Below are positions 47,333 to 59,441 of a DNA stretch of 64,000 bases, in pieces. Position 1 is the stretch's first letter. Each line of letters opens with the position of its first letter. The notes under the pieces were generated by a model, which worked only from the letters and a program-made list of their open reading frames with translations, made no database searches and was not told the DNA's origin. The position numbers and the translations under genes are program-made. The DNA is from Lantana camara (Eukaryota > Streptophyta > Magnoliopsida > Lamiales > Verbenaceae), in assembly GCA_037501455.1 (NCBI GenBank), contig CM074862.1, positions 58,745,501 through 58,809,500 of the forward strand. Reading direction: 5' to 3'.

Positions 47333-48908
47333 ACAAACAACAACAAAGCAAGGAAGTCTCCAATACTCCCGAGCAACACAACGCAAAACAATAATTAAAG
47401 TCACTTAAGACACCCAAAATAGGTAATAGCTATCATCCATGTTGATCATCAATTACTCCAAGTAAGTTGACATAATAAGGAATCAAAGCACCTAACATAA
47501 AATATTTTAAGTTAAATTTGCATGGATGCATGTATCATGGATGCTTCATGTACCGTTCACCGTAATTGCATAATTTAGAGTTGTGAGTTTTGGGGTCCAA
47601 TGCATGATCTGTCCCAAAAGTCAGTTTAGTGCTCGACTTGTCTCTAAGCTCTTCAGGGTACCCCAGCAAAGCAATTGATAGATCCTCTAAGGATTTTATT
47701 CTTTATTCCCTTCTGACTTGTCCTGCTTCCAATATTCTTCGATCTTTCATCATTTCCCATAATCTTCATTCAACTAATCAACTCTTTTTACTTAGTTGAA
47801 CTTGACCTCCCCGAATACCCTTAATCCATCTGTCCCAAATTCAGATCCATAGATATTTTCTTTTCCCGTATCAAAACCTAACCTACCAATGAAGATAACT
47901 TCCCTTGGCGTCTTTAAAAGTTTATGCCCGACCTTAATACATATTACCCAATCTTTCCCTATCTTCCGTTCAATTTTCCTCACTCCCTTTAAACCTTCAA
48001 GGAAAGTTTGGTATTCGTCTCCTACAATTCCCTAATCGGAGAAAGGATGTTCTTGATGATTCTTGAAGTTTGATTTAAATCTTCCTAATGTTCATCCTTG
48101 CCGGTTTGTTGCTTCTGAAATCTCTTTCCGAATTCATTGAACCAAACTTTATTGACAGCATCCCTTTTCTACGATAACTTGAATCGATTACCTCTTGACA
48201 TCGCAACGTAGGAGTTTCCTTAAACTTCTTCATAACTCCCTTGTCTTCCCTAAATGTATTTCCGTTATGTCTACTCATTATTTCTTCAGCCACAACTTCA
48301 AGTTTAAATTCTCCTCTCGGTCATCCTCTCCCTCTTAAAATATCTCTCATCTTCCTTGTCAGGTGTCATCCCATTATTTCTTTTCCTCTTAACTCAGAGG
48401 TGGCCAGTCGAAAAGATACTTGATAAGTGAGGTGAAGGAATTTCCCACCATGTAAACACTAAAATGCATGTCGGGTAAAGATGTCAATGTACGTGGCACA
48501 TTTGAAACAATGAAATATGCAGCACCTTAGAGCAACGAAATCAAATAGAGATACGCGCAAGAACATAAATAAAGAAGAATAAATAATTTATGCAAAGTAT
48601 GATGCACGTGCTATGAATGTTTTGGAACCTGTCACCAATGTGGTATGTTGTTAGCTCGATAGCTTTTACTTGTTCCTCCAATCACGAGGTTACTTCGACT
48701 TGCTGATTATTCCTTGCCTCTCCCACGGTCTTCAAGTTTCCATGAATCTTTGTGACCACTTGTATCTTCCACGGTCCGGAATTGCAATTTCTCAATCCCT
48801 AACGTCTTCTGCATCCATGGAATTAGCATCCAAATTTCTCCTCGAAAATCGCCCTTCAACTTTGCCCAAGTTCTATTACATAATTGAACCCTAATGTAGT
48901 TCTGAACC

Positions 48909-49169
48909 TTACTTCTCATCATTACCTTGATCAAGACTCCCGTGTTTATCCTTTACGAGTTTAGATTGGGAATATAACTTACTTTCCAATTGCTCCCACT
49001 TGCGCGCATGCTTTCCTTCCAAAACGTCTTTGCCTTTCTTTACCGTTTCCATTCGTTGCTCCATATTTCCCAATTCACCCTCCCAACACGACAATTCAGC
49101 TTGGATTGGGAAAACGAACTCAAATCTTGCTCGTAGTATTATCACCTTCCATGAACTTGTATTTTCCAC
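48909..49169 (-). pseudogene. coiled-coil-like open frame in LARD interior A
   Basis: An 86-residue frame rich in Glu, Lys and Gln (CWEGELGNMEQRMETVKKGK), with spacing that could form a coiled coil. It is repeated at 58350-58610 with two changes, and part of it aligns with 2204-2299 at about 84% DNA identity. No known domain is recognised. It could be a relic of gag or of a captured host exon. Confidence 0.3.
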
Positions 49170-49980
49170 ACTACTTGGCTCCTTCCAATCCCTTCCCGAC
49201 TCGTTTTTCCATCTTAGTTGAAACTTAGGGCTCCCGTACTTACTTCTTCCCGACCTTGACCACTTTTCTATTCATTAGGTTTAGTTAGACATTCCCCTTT
49301 TTACAACTCTTGGTGCATAACTACCGTCGAACGTGTTTTAGCTTGAATCTTTACAATTCTCGCTATCTCTTCCATAATCCGAACCCTGAGTTAAGGTACC
49401 TTCAAAGTGCGTTCACTCCATTCCTTAATTTGAATGGCCCCGTTGAGTCCAATTATGGCTTCTTATGTAAGAGAGCCGCATATGTCAATCTTCGGAGTCA
49501 TAAATATTTTCCCGATCAATTCCTATTTCTACAAATGTCCCTCTATAGTTGCATCTCTTAAGTCGAACTTCCAATTCAGCTCCTATCCCTTGAACTCTAG
49601 CTCTATCCATGAGAACTACGCCTCTCGAACTCTCTATATCTATCCCCGATGCATCGTTCCTATCCTCCATGCCTCAGAAAGAACTTGCAATAAGGCGTTG
49701 TTAGCATGATCCTTGGTCGTGGTTTGATAGTATCTTCATAACCTGTAATTCATAACTTATTTCAAGGATATATGCATGCGATTAGCGCATGCTCATGGCA
49801 CGTATTCAACACGAAAGGCACTAATCCAATGTAAGAATGCAACAAATAATTCAAAGCAATTCAAAAAGGAAAGAAATACATATTCAAGATCAATGCAATG
49901 TACACATTGTCACGTAGTTCCTAAGTCGTACGACCTAAACTGACTCAATCACGACACGAGAACACCGGTTTTGCAACTGG

Positions 49981-49992
49981 GCTCTGATACCA
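49981..49992 (-). other. primer binding site (initiator tRNA-Met), LARD A
   Basis: The minus strand reads TGGTATCAGAGC, eight bases inside LTR B, which starts at 50001. Confidence 0.88.
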
Positions 49993-50000
49993 CTAAAGGA

Positions 50001-51606
50001 TGTAGCACCCGAGCACAAGGCACATCCCCCGCACCGAGACCCGACCCGAATATGAAACGGACAATCCACACCCGAGCTAAATCACGACGAACGGGGACAT
50101 ACACACTCGCTAAGCTAGGCGGGAGCTAACTTTCGCAACCAAAGAGACAATAAAATAGAGAGAATACCGATGCGGAAGCGAAGTACATACATAAATAACA
50201 AGATAAGCAAATCACAACGGGTTCAACTAGCATAGGTACCTAATCCCGAAATTCAATAAAATAATAAAGCATCAATTCCAGATTCTTTCTATTCTTGTAA
50301 GCTTATCTTTAGTTCATGATAAAAGTAACGATCAAAACAAATCTTACGTCTTTACACTTAAACAAATCATGAATCAAATTCACATGGACCAACTCTGACC
50401 TAACCGAAAACTTAAAAGACTTGACTTCCCGCCTAGCATTCCAAACCTGCAAGAACACTGAAAACAATCCAGGTTCAGTCTATAAGAGACTGGTGGGTAT
50501 AAAACAAGGCATATATATTATATAGGATAATATTTAAACATTCACATGCAAGTTATAATCCCAAATGAGGTTTTAGAACATTTCCCAAGTGGGTGAAATA
50601 GATAATTCATCAAAAGGGATTATAACGTTAATTTTCATTCTTTAGGTCTTTTGTGGCCCGGCGAGTAGGTGTGCATTATCTCCAACCAACACCTCGTGTA
50701 GTTCATTAAATATTCTTTCTTTCTTTCATTCATTCATGCATAACATTCTTTTGTACACTTTCATGAACATTTACACATTCTTCCTCCGGGGTGATGGCCG
50801 GGTGATCGGCCCGAACCATCTATTCATTGACCAAAAGGGGAACATGACTCCCCAGATGGCACTCAGCGTCCATTCCTCGCTAAGTCCTAACGAGGTCTGG
50901 TTACGCCGTTCATTGGTGGGACTAGTGTGAGGGTTCACCGTCAGCCCATGCCTCCTCGGGTCACCACTCACACCAAGTCCCTGGGCCCCATTCTGTGCAT
51001 AACATTCGTTCTTTTCTCGCCAAAACATTTGGTAGGTTCATAAAATAAAGGCTTTACTTTTAAAATCAGTGACCCTTGAAAACGACTCTATATACATATA
51101 TATTTTTGGCTGAAATCTTTACACATTGGGAGTATATATGGCCATTTATCTAAATAGTAGAGAAACCCACCTGTACGCGTCTTACCGAACAATACCAAAA
51201 GAAAGGAGACTCGAAAATGTCCTATGAACCCGACATCTCCGCCCTGGAGAAAACTGCACAAAGGACAACGTAACGTGTTCGTGAGACTCAAGACTCCAAA
51301 TGAGCCATATATGACGCACGGCATGCAATGAACATGATATGATTGCCTAATAGATGATATTATAGAATGAACATGTTCATTTGGACGATTAAAGCATTTA
51401 AATCATATAAACTAGCCATTCATTCATTCAATGAAACATTCATATTCGTTAAGTTCATATAACGATCATATCACGTCATAAATCACCTTTACAATAGAAG
51501 ATAGGCAACAATTACATTCAATTTAATATTGGAAATTAGAAAAGGACATGAAATAGGTAACAATTTAATTTCCATAATTCAATTAAATCAAATAATATTT
51601 AATATA

Positions 51607-51649
<43 letters not shown>

Positions 51650-51818
51650 TATATATATAAATGTGTACGTACATTATACCATGCATGCACAACAACATGC
51701 ACAAAATATAAATTTCATGCATGCAATTAAAATCATTATATGATTCATACCACTCATGCATCCATTACATTATATATATATATATATCTCCACCTACATA
51801 AAAATGCTTGCAAGTAAG

Positions 51819-51852
<34 letters not shown>

Positions 51853-53998
51853 GTGTGTATATATATATATATATATATTATATATACATCACATGCACAG
51901 GTTATATACCACAATTGTATATATAAACGTACTTAATATATTATACATGCATGCGTAATATGTAATATATGTCACAGCCATGCATATTTACAAATAAAAC
52001 ACACACACACATATATATATAGATATACATACACCTGCATGTAATTCCATATATAGACCTACACATTCTAAATGTTACAGCATAAAAGAAAGATGCAGCA
52101 GCAAATGAAGAAGAGAACAGCAGCAGCAACTGTAAAGCTCCTCCCCGACCAGGCACTTTTTTGCCCAAAAATCTCCCTGCCCGGGGAGAGACATTACAGA
52201 CGCAGGAAGGCAGCAACAACACAAAACTTTCCCCTGTTTCTTCCTTCTCAAACACACAACAGCAGAAGACTATCAACGCAGCAACAAAACAACAATAACA
52301 AAGAAGGAATTCAAGGTAACAAATATCACAAAGCAGCACGCAGCCATGACACCAGCAACGTAGCAATTACAGCAGCTTCAAACAAGCTTTAAGTCATCAC
52401 ATATATAGCTGAAAATGGATGAAAAACAGGGTTACACATAGGGAAACATGTATACTCAACAACCATGCCAATATTACAAAGGAAGCAGCACCAAGTATCC
52501 CTATTTCAGCCCCAAAATCATACGCAGGAGCAGGCCAAAGAAGAGCAGTCATGTTCATGCGTAAACCTTCAAGTTTCATGAAGTTCAACAATGGTGGGTT
52601 CTCATACACTTAATATACATCAAATTAAAGTTCAAATATATGTACTAGGACCTGAAGTGATCAGATTTCACGCACAATTTCTCAAGAAAAACAGAATCTA
52701 AATCATGAAATCAAATATGGAGTCATAACCTAACTATTCACTCATGCCTTCAAATCTCCATGGATTCATGCTCAAAATTAGGGATGCATAGCTTAAAATG
52801 ACACATATTGAATATATATCACAACCCTAAACTCACCTTGTGAATTGGATGCATGACGAAAGAGATTTGAGCTTGAATCTCCAAGGTTGAGCATGGTTAC
52901 GAGACTGGAATTGGAGCAGAGACTTGGGACTGATATTTCTCTTGTTTGTGAGGGTTATTTCGGTTTAGGGGGATAAGGGATAGTGGCCTTAACTAGGGTT
53001 CCAAGGAATCAAATCATGGTTAATTTGGTTAAGGTTTGTGGAAGATATGGCTCTTTAAGTAAAAGGTGGCAACTTTGACGAACGTAGCACTTTTCGGTTG
53101 AATTTCGGAGGTCCAAATGGTCTTAGAAAAATATAAGGTTAAGTTCATTAAACTTGAATTTTTGTTACGAGTTCAGCAAAGTTGACGAAACTCAAATCCG
53201 AGTTTCCTAGCTCAAGATATCACATACAGAACCAAGGGTGCTCTAATTGCCCGTTAGCCCCCGGTTTGGTTCCACAATTCAAAATAAATTCGTTACCACA
53301 TGAAACGAAGTCGAAACCATAGAACGAGCATATAAACATGTTTATGACATATAAGTCTACAATATACTAAATTTTCATAAATTTTCGATATCAATTCGAA
53401 TAAAAACGACACTCAAACATGTCACACATGTGCATATAGTTCAAGAATTCAATTAAATTAAAATAATTCAAACATTTCATAACATATAACAAAAATTAAA
53501 TTCATTGATAAAATAAATCCAAGTGCACGTATTAAACATAATTTAAATCAAAGTTTACTAATTATATAAAATTTTAAAGTGAAATTTCAAGGATTAAGTT
53601 AAATTTTAATTTTAATATTAGTAAACTTAAAATATAATCATTTAACATTGTAATAGTCAATATAAGATTTTATATATACAAAACACTTATAAACAATTAA
53701 TTTGCTCAACTTGTCACGTAAATGCAAATCGACCAAGAATCCATTTTAATTATTATTAAATATATGACGAAATGCATATAATGGAGAAACTAATGAAAGT
53801 TACAATTAGTAATTATCAAAATGATTAATTAAACAATTAAATAATTTAAATGCATAATTAAGGAGCACACAATTTATTTATATTATTCCAATTCCATTAT
53901 TGCATATATTTCAGTTAATCACATAATTAAATAATTTAATTGCACAATTTATAAACACATACGACATATTAGTACAAAAGAAAAACCGAGGCGTTACA
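50001..53998 (-). mobile_element. LARD LTR B, shared by two internal regions
   Basis: A 3998-bp LTR from TGTAGCACCCGAGCAC to GAGGCGTTACA. A primer site abuts its left end and a polypurine tract abuts its right end. It therefore serves as 5' LTR for 47083-50000 and 3' LTR for 53999-59441, the mark of a tandem made by recombination. The dyads lie at 50476-50492 and 51236-51250, the palindrome pair at 52143-52189, and (TA)n at 51609-51645. It shows the uninterrupted version of the site where LTR A has mitochondrial DNA. Confidence 0.9.
52143..52189. promoter_or_regulatory. LTR palindrome array, one decayed pair
   Basis: CCCCGACCAGG (52143-52153) and TCTCCCTGCCCGGGGAGA (52172-52189), centres 32 bp apart. 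Compared with LTR A, the differences fall at CpG or CCGG positions, consistent with decay of methylated C. Confidence 0.65.
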
Positions 53999-54290
53999 AC
54001 CTCTCCCCCTTAAAAAGAATTCGTCCTCGGATTCACTACTCGACCAAACAAATAATGAGAGATACCCCGTCTCTCGCAAGCAACAAGGAGAGAGCCCCGT
54101 CTCTCGAGCAACAACAATGAGAGAACCCCGTCTCTCGCAAGCAAAGAAAGTACCCCGCCTCTCGAATAAAAATAAGAGAATCCCCATTTCTTACAAACAA
54201 CAACAAAGCAAGGAAGTCTCCAATACTCCCGAGCAACACAACGCAAAACAACAATTAAAGTCACTTAAGACACCCAAAGCCATCCACGTT
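53999..54290 (-). mobile_element. LARD internal region B, 3' part
   Basis: The polypurine tract (53999-54013) and the five-unit GAGAGA array are followed by sequence matching 47330-47440. A solo LTR is inserted at 54291, with ACGTT (54286-54290) as its target. The interior continues at 56886. Confidence 0.88.
54057..54192 (-). repeat. GAGAGA hairpin array, five units
   Basis: Same repeat as at 47141-47332, but with five units instead of seven. The two missing units are the CCCCATCTCTC variants in the middle, so the arrays changed by gain or loss of whole units. Confidence 0.85.
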
Positions 54291-55191
54291 TGTAACGCCC
54301 CGATTTTCAGACAGTCAGATACGCTCGACACGTGTGGGTCTTGAGCGTTAGGATTTTATTTTATTATTTTCGTTTATTCAATTGATACGTGTTATATTAA
54401 ATTTTATAAATTGTGTTCAACATGATTACGTGGAAATTGTATGAAATTCATTTCATTTTGAGAATTATTGTATCAATGGAATTTAATTGTCACATGAATT
54501 AATTGTCCAATTTGTATTAGTTGCTTAATTGTCCCTGAATGATTATTCTTGTAAATGTGAGGGCCAAATTGCATGGTTATTTCTTGGACCAAATTGATCT
54601 TTTTCCATACCTTATGTACCTAGTTGCATAATTTATACAATTGAGGGATTGAATCACAAATATTACATATTTCCCTAAAGTATCACGGTATAAGCATCTC
54701 TTCTCCATGCCTTCACTTCATTTTTCATCAAATTTATGAATTCCAAGTCATGATCATGAAGGAATTAGGAGCTTTGAAGCATCATCATCTCATCTCATCT
54801 CATCTCTTTCTTTCTTCCTTTCAAGGTATATGATTGATATTTTATGATTTCTTGAATTAACATGTGAAGCTAGGGTTCATGAATTAAATGTGATAGGTTG
54901 TGTATCTAGTGTTAGAAGTATGATTACATAGTTATAGCTTGAATTGCATGCTCAAATCTTGAGAATTATGAGATACTATGATGAGTTTATATTTGAGCTC
55001 AAGTTGGGAATTATGGAGATTGAAGCATGGATGGTGTGTTTATATTGTATCTTTTGTTACCTAAAGCATGCAAGTATATTTCTTTTCATGAATAATAATG
55101 TTTGGAATTGATTATGTGAGCTTTGAGGAGCTTTAATGGTGGTTCGTGCATCCTCTGTTCTTCTCCCCTGTTTCTGGACTGTCTGCGTAAC

Positions 55192-55387
55192 GGGAACGGC
55201 CCTTCCCGTTCCCTTTGTAAATGGGGAACGGCCGTTCCCATTATTTGAACAATGTGTCAGGCGGCGAGGAGGGGAACGCCCGTTCCCACTTTGTCTCACA
55301 GACGGGAACGGCCGTTCCCATCTTCGGGGAGCCCGACAGCGGGAACGGCCATTCCCACTTTGAACTGAAACCTGGAACGGCCGTTCC
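55192..55387. promoter_or_regulatory. LTR palindrome array, six units
   Basis: Units of GGGAACGGCCGTTCCC: perfect at 55224-55239 and 55304-55319, one mismatch or a changed centre at 55192-55207, 55272-55287 and 55341-55356, and a perfect 14-bp core at 55374-55387. Centres are 32, 48, 32, 37 and 32 bp apart, forming three pairs. This is the clearest array in the window. Confidence 0.85.
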
Positions 55388-55850
55388 CAGCTCTCTGGTA
55401 GTGCAGAAACTTTCTGCATAAAATTGGAATTTTGGGACGTCGTTCCAACGGTTTATTTGACCCCAAATTGCTATTATACGATCGTTTACATGCCAAAATG
55501 TGATATTTTACATGCTACATTGTGTATTGCTCGATGTCTCGTATATGATCATGCCGTGCGTCTTATATGAAGTAATTGTCTTGAATTGTGGTCTCATGCA
55601 CGTACATTGTCCCGTTTCTTGTCCAGTTATTCTCCAGGGCGGAGATTGTGGGTCATGAGCACGTTCACGCATTCACGAGTCGTGTGTCGCCTGTCAGGTG
55701 AGGTTTAATTTCTAGTTATATAGAACCCGTATAACCTTTACGTGATTTTTGGCCAAAGGTATTTATATTTATAATTTCATGAAATCACTTGTTATTTCAA
55801 GCATGTTAGTGTTCACGAATCAAGCATGCCATGTTCATGACAGCAAGTAC

Positions 55851-56159
55851 GTGCGTTCTCCTGGCCAGGCTCTCCTTAGTGAGGGTGTTGGGCTGGTCTT
55901 CGGGCTGGTGGTTGTCCGTCCAACTACAAGAAGAACAATACTCTATCGTGTATGTGTGTTCTCTTGGCTAGGTCCTCCTTAGTGAGGGCGCTGGGCTGGT
56001 CTTCAGGCTGGTGGTTGTCCGTCCAACCACAAGAAGAACAAAGCCTTATCGTGTACCTGTGTTCTCCTGGCCAGGTTCACCTTAGCGAGGGCGCTGGGCT
56101 AGTCTTAGAGCTGGTGGTTGTCCGTCCAACCACAGGAGGAACAAACCCTATCGTGTTAC
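55851..56159 (+). repeat. three tandem copies of a 103-bp unit
   Basis: Units begin at 55851, 55954 and 56057, each with GTTCTCYTGGC near the start, GAGGGYGYTGGGCT in the middle and GGTGGTTGTCCGTCCAAC before the end. Other LTRs of the lineage have one diverged copy of this region (for example 50875-50995 on the minus strand). Confidence 0.9.
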
Positions 56160-58349
56160 AAGCAAGCCATGTATTGATTGCATGATTTCCATTCCATGAA
56201 TGTGCTAATTGATTACAATATCGCACGATTGCACGATAATTGAATTGCATGATCACCTAATGATTAACAAGCAAGCAAGCATGTTATCGATTGTATGAAA
56301 AGAACAAGTACTTAATATTGATAGTTGTATTCTCGGGCGAAGCTATATTATTATTGAACTTGTATATTTACCTTTTATAAATCTTTACCCGAGAATATAA
56401 CTTGCATGTTATCTGCGCTAATATATATGTAAACCCCTCACTCGGTCTTCATAGACTGACACCTCCACCTTTCAGGTTATTGCAGGTGCGTGCTAGGCGG
56501 GAAGTGAGTCGAGTCCAGTTGTTAGAGTTGAGTCAAACACGGTGCATTTATTTGATTGTTTATTATTGTTCGAGAAAATCATGTTTACGGTTATATGTTA
56601 TGTATTTTAGGAGATGATAATATATTGATATGTAAGCTAGAATATATTTTATTTGGAAGATGAGAAATGTCATGATTGGATAAATGGAAATAGTCGATAA
56701 TGTTCTGTTTATGCTTCCGCTTTATTATGTCACATGTTCGAGTATCCCACCTAGCTTGTCGTGTATTGCATTGTCACCCGTTCGCTATAGGTTGGTTCAT
56801 GTACGGATTGGCCGTTTCGTATGTGGATTGACCTATAGTGCGGGGGGGTGTGGTACCTTCACGTGTTAAGGGGTGCTACAACGTTGATCATCAATTACTC
56901 CAAGTAAGTTCACATAATAAGGAATCAAAGCACCTAACATAAAAATTTTTAAGTTAAATTTGCATGGATGCATGTATCATGGATGCTTCATGTACCGTTC
57001 ACCGTAATTGCATAATTTACAGCTAAAGTTTTGGGGTCCAATGCATGATCTGTCCCAAAAGTCAGTTTAGTGCTCGACTTGTCTTTAAGCTCTTCAGGGT
57101 ACCCTAGCAAAGCAATTGATAGATCCTCTAAGGATTTTATTCTTTATTCCCTTCTGACTTGTCCTGCTTCCAATATTCTTCGATCTTTCGTCATTTCCCA
57201 TAATCTTCATTCAACCAATCAACTCTTTTTACTTAGTCGAGCTTGACCTCCCCGAATATCCTTAATCCATCTGTCCCAAATTCAGATCCAAAGTTATTTC
57301 CTTTTCCCGTATCAAAACCTAACCTACCAATGAAGATAACTTCCCTTGGCATCTTTAAAAGTTTATGCCCGGCCTTAATACATACTACCCAATCTTTCCC
57401 TATCTTCCGTTCAATTTTCCTCACTCCCTTTAAACCTTCAAGGAAAATTCAGTATTCGCCTCCTACAATTCCCTAATCGGAGAAAGGATGTTCTTGATGC
57501 TTCTGGAAGTTTGATTTAAATCTTCCTAATGTTCATCCTTTCCGGTTTGTTGCTTCTGAAATCTCTTTCCGAATTCATTGAACCAAACTTTATTGACAGC
57601 ATCCCTTTTCTACAATAACTTGAATCGATTACCTCTTGACATCGCAACGTAGGAGTTTCCTTAAACTTCTTCATAACTCCCTTGTCTTCCCTAAATGTAT
57701 TTCCGTTATGTCTACTCATTATTTCTTCAGCCACAACTTCAAGTTTAAATTCTCCTCTCGGTCATCCTCTCCCCCTTAAAATTTCTCTCATCTTCCTTGT
57801 CAGGTGTCATCCCATTATTTCTTTTCCTCCTAACTCAGAGGTGGCCAGTCGAAAAGATACTTGATAAGTGAGGTGAAGGAATTTCCTACCAAGTAAACAC
57901 AAAAATGCATGTCGGGTAAAGATGTCAATGTACGTGGCACATTTGAAACAATGAAATATGCAGCACCTTAGAGCAACAAAATCAAATAGAAATGCGCGCA
58001 CGAACATAAATAAAGAAGAATAAATAATTTATGCAAAGTATGATGCACGTGCTATGAATGTTTTGGAACCTGTCACCAATGTGGTATGTTGTTAGCTCGA
58101 AAGCTTTTACTTGTTCCTCCAATCACGAGGTTACTTCGACTTGCTGATTATTCCTTGCCTCTCCCACGGTCTTCAAGTTTCCATGAATCTTTGTGACCAC
58201 TTGTATCTTCCACGGTCCGGAATTGCAATTTCTCAATCCCTAACGTCTTCTGCATCCATGGAATTAGCATCCAAATTTCTCCTCGAAAATCGCCCTTCAA
58301 CTTTGCCCAAGTTCTATTACATAATTGAACCCTAATGTAGTTCTGAACC

Positions 58350-58610
58350 TTACTTCTCATCATTACCTTGATCAAGACTCCCGTGTTTATCCTTTACGAG
58401 TTTAGATTGGGAATATAACTTACTTTCCAATTGCTCCCACTTGCGCACATGCTTTCCTTCCAAAACGTCTTTGCCTTTCTTTACCGTTTCCATTCGTTGC
58501 TCCATATTTCCCAATTCACCCTCCCAACACGACAATTCAGCTTGGATTGGGAAAACGAACTCAAATCTTGCTCGTAGTATTATCATCTTCCATGAACTTG
58601 TATTTTCCAC
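58350..58610 (-). pseudogene. coiled-coil-like open frame in LARD interior B
   Basis: Second copy of the 86-residue frame at 48909-49169, with two residue changes. The high identity follows from recent duplication and says little about function. Confidence 0.3.
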
Positions 58611-59421
58611 ACTACTTGGCTCCTTCCAATCCCTTCCCGACTCGTTTTTCCATCTTAGTTGAAACTTAGGGCTCCCGTACTTACTTCTTCCCGACCTTGA
58701 CCACTTTTCTATTCATTAGGTTTAGTTAGACATTCCCCTTTTTACAACTCTTGGTGCATAACTACCGTCGAACGTGTTTTAGCTTGAATCTTTACAATTC
58801 TCGCTATCTCTTCCATAATCCGAACCCTGAGTTAAGGTACCTTCAAAGTGCGTTCACTCCATTCCTTAATTTGAATGGCCCCGTTGAGTCCAATTATGGC
58901 TTCTTATGTAAGAGAGCCGCATATGTCAATCTTCGGAGTCATAAATATTTTCCCGATCAATTCCTATTTCTACAAATGTCCCTCTATAGTTGCATCTCTT
59001 AAGTCGAACTTCCAATTCAGCTCCTATCCCTTGAACTCTAGCTCTATCCATGAGAACTACGCCTCTCGAACTCTCTATATCTATCCCCGATGCATCGTTC
59101 CTATCCTCCATGCCTCAGAAAGAACTTGCAATAAGGCGTTGTTAGCATGATCCTTGGCCGTGGTTTGATAGTATCTTCATAACCTGTAATTCATAACTTA
59201 TTTCAAGGATATATGCATGCGATTAGCGCATGCTCATGGCACGTATTCAACACGAAAGGCACTAATCCAATGTAAGAATGCAACAAATAATTCAACGCAA
59301 TTCAAAAAGGAAAGAAATACATATTCAAGATCAATGCAATGTACACATTGTCACGTAGTTCCTAAGTCGTACGACCTAAACTGACTCAATCACGACACGA
59401 GAACACCGGTTTTGCAACTGG

Positions 59422-59433
59422 GCTCTGATACCA
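59422..59433 (-). other. primer binding site (initiator tRNA-Met), LARD B
   Basis: The minus strand reads TGGTATCAGAGC, eight bases inside LTR C, which starts at 59442. Confidence 0.88.
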
Positions 59434-59441
59434 CTAAAGGA

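Larger units (their letters stand above)
47083..50000 (-). mobile_element. LARD internal region A
   Basis: A 2918-bp interior between LTRs A and B, read on the minus strand. It has a primer site at 49981-49992 and a polypurine tract at 47083-47097, identical in type to that of the chromovirus at 6757. No retroviral domain is present, so the element is non-autonomous, with LTRs longer than its interior. Several minus-strand frames (47792-47983, 48075-48293, 48707-48934, 48909-49169) are preserved in the second copy because the copies are recent duplicates, not as proof of coding. Confidence 0.85.
54291..56880 (+). mobile_element. solo LTR nested in LARD interior B
   Basis: A 2590-bp LTR, TGTAACGCCCCGATTTTCAG to AAGGGGTGCTACA, flanked by the 5-bp duplication ACGTT (54286-54290, 56881-56885). 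The insertion is absent from the twin interior at about 47435. It contains the six-unit palindrome array (55192-55387), TCTCCAGGGCGGAGA (55631-55645), a 3 x 103-bp tandem repeat (55851-56159) and the dyad CGGTCTTCATAGACTG (56443-56458), followed by TTGCAGGTGCGTGCTAGGCG. Confidence 0.93.
56881..59441 (-). mobile_element. LARD internal region B, 5' part
   Basis: Continuation of the interior from 54290. From about 58100 to 59441 it is almost identical to 48660-50000 (about four differences by eye), while 56890-58100 differs from 47440-48660 at roughly 3% of positions. The primer site lies at 59422-59433. The interior ends against LTR C. Confidence 0.88.

Noticed and set aside
55192..55387. Regularly spaced palindromes resembling a CRISPR array
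   Set aside because: The setting is eukaryotic and retrotransposon-derived, the spacers are short and partly conserved, and no cas genes exist.
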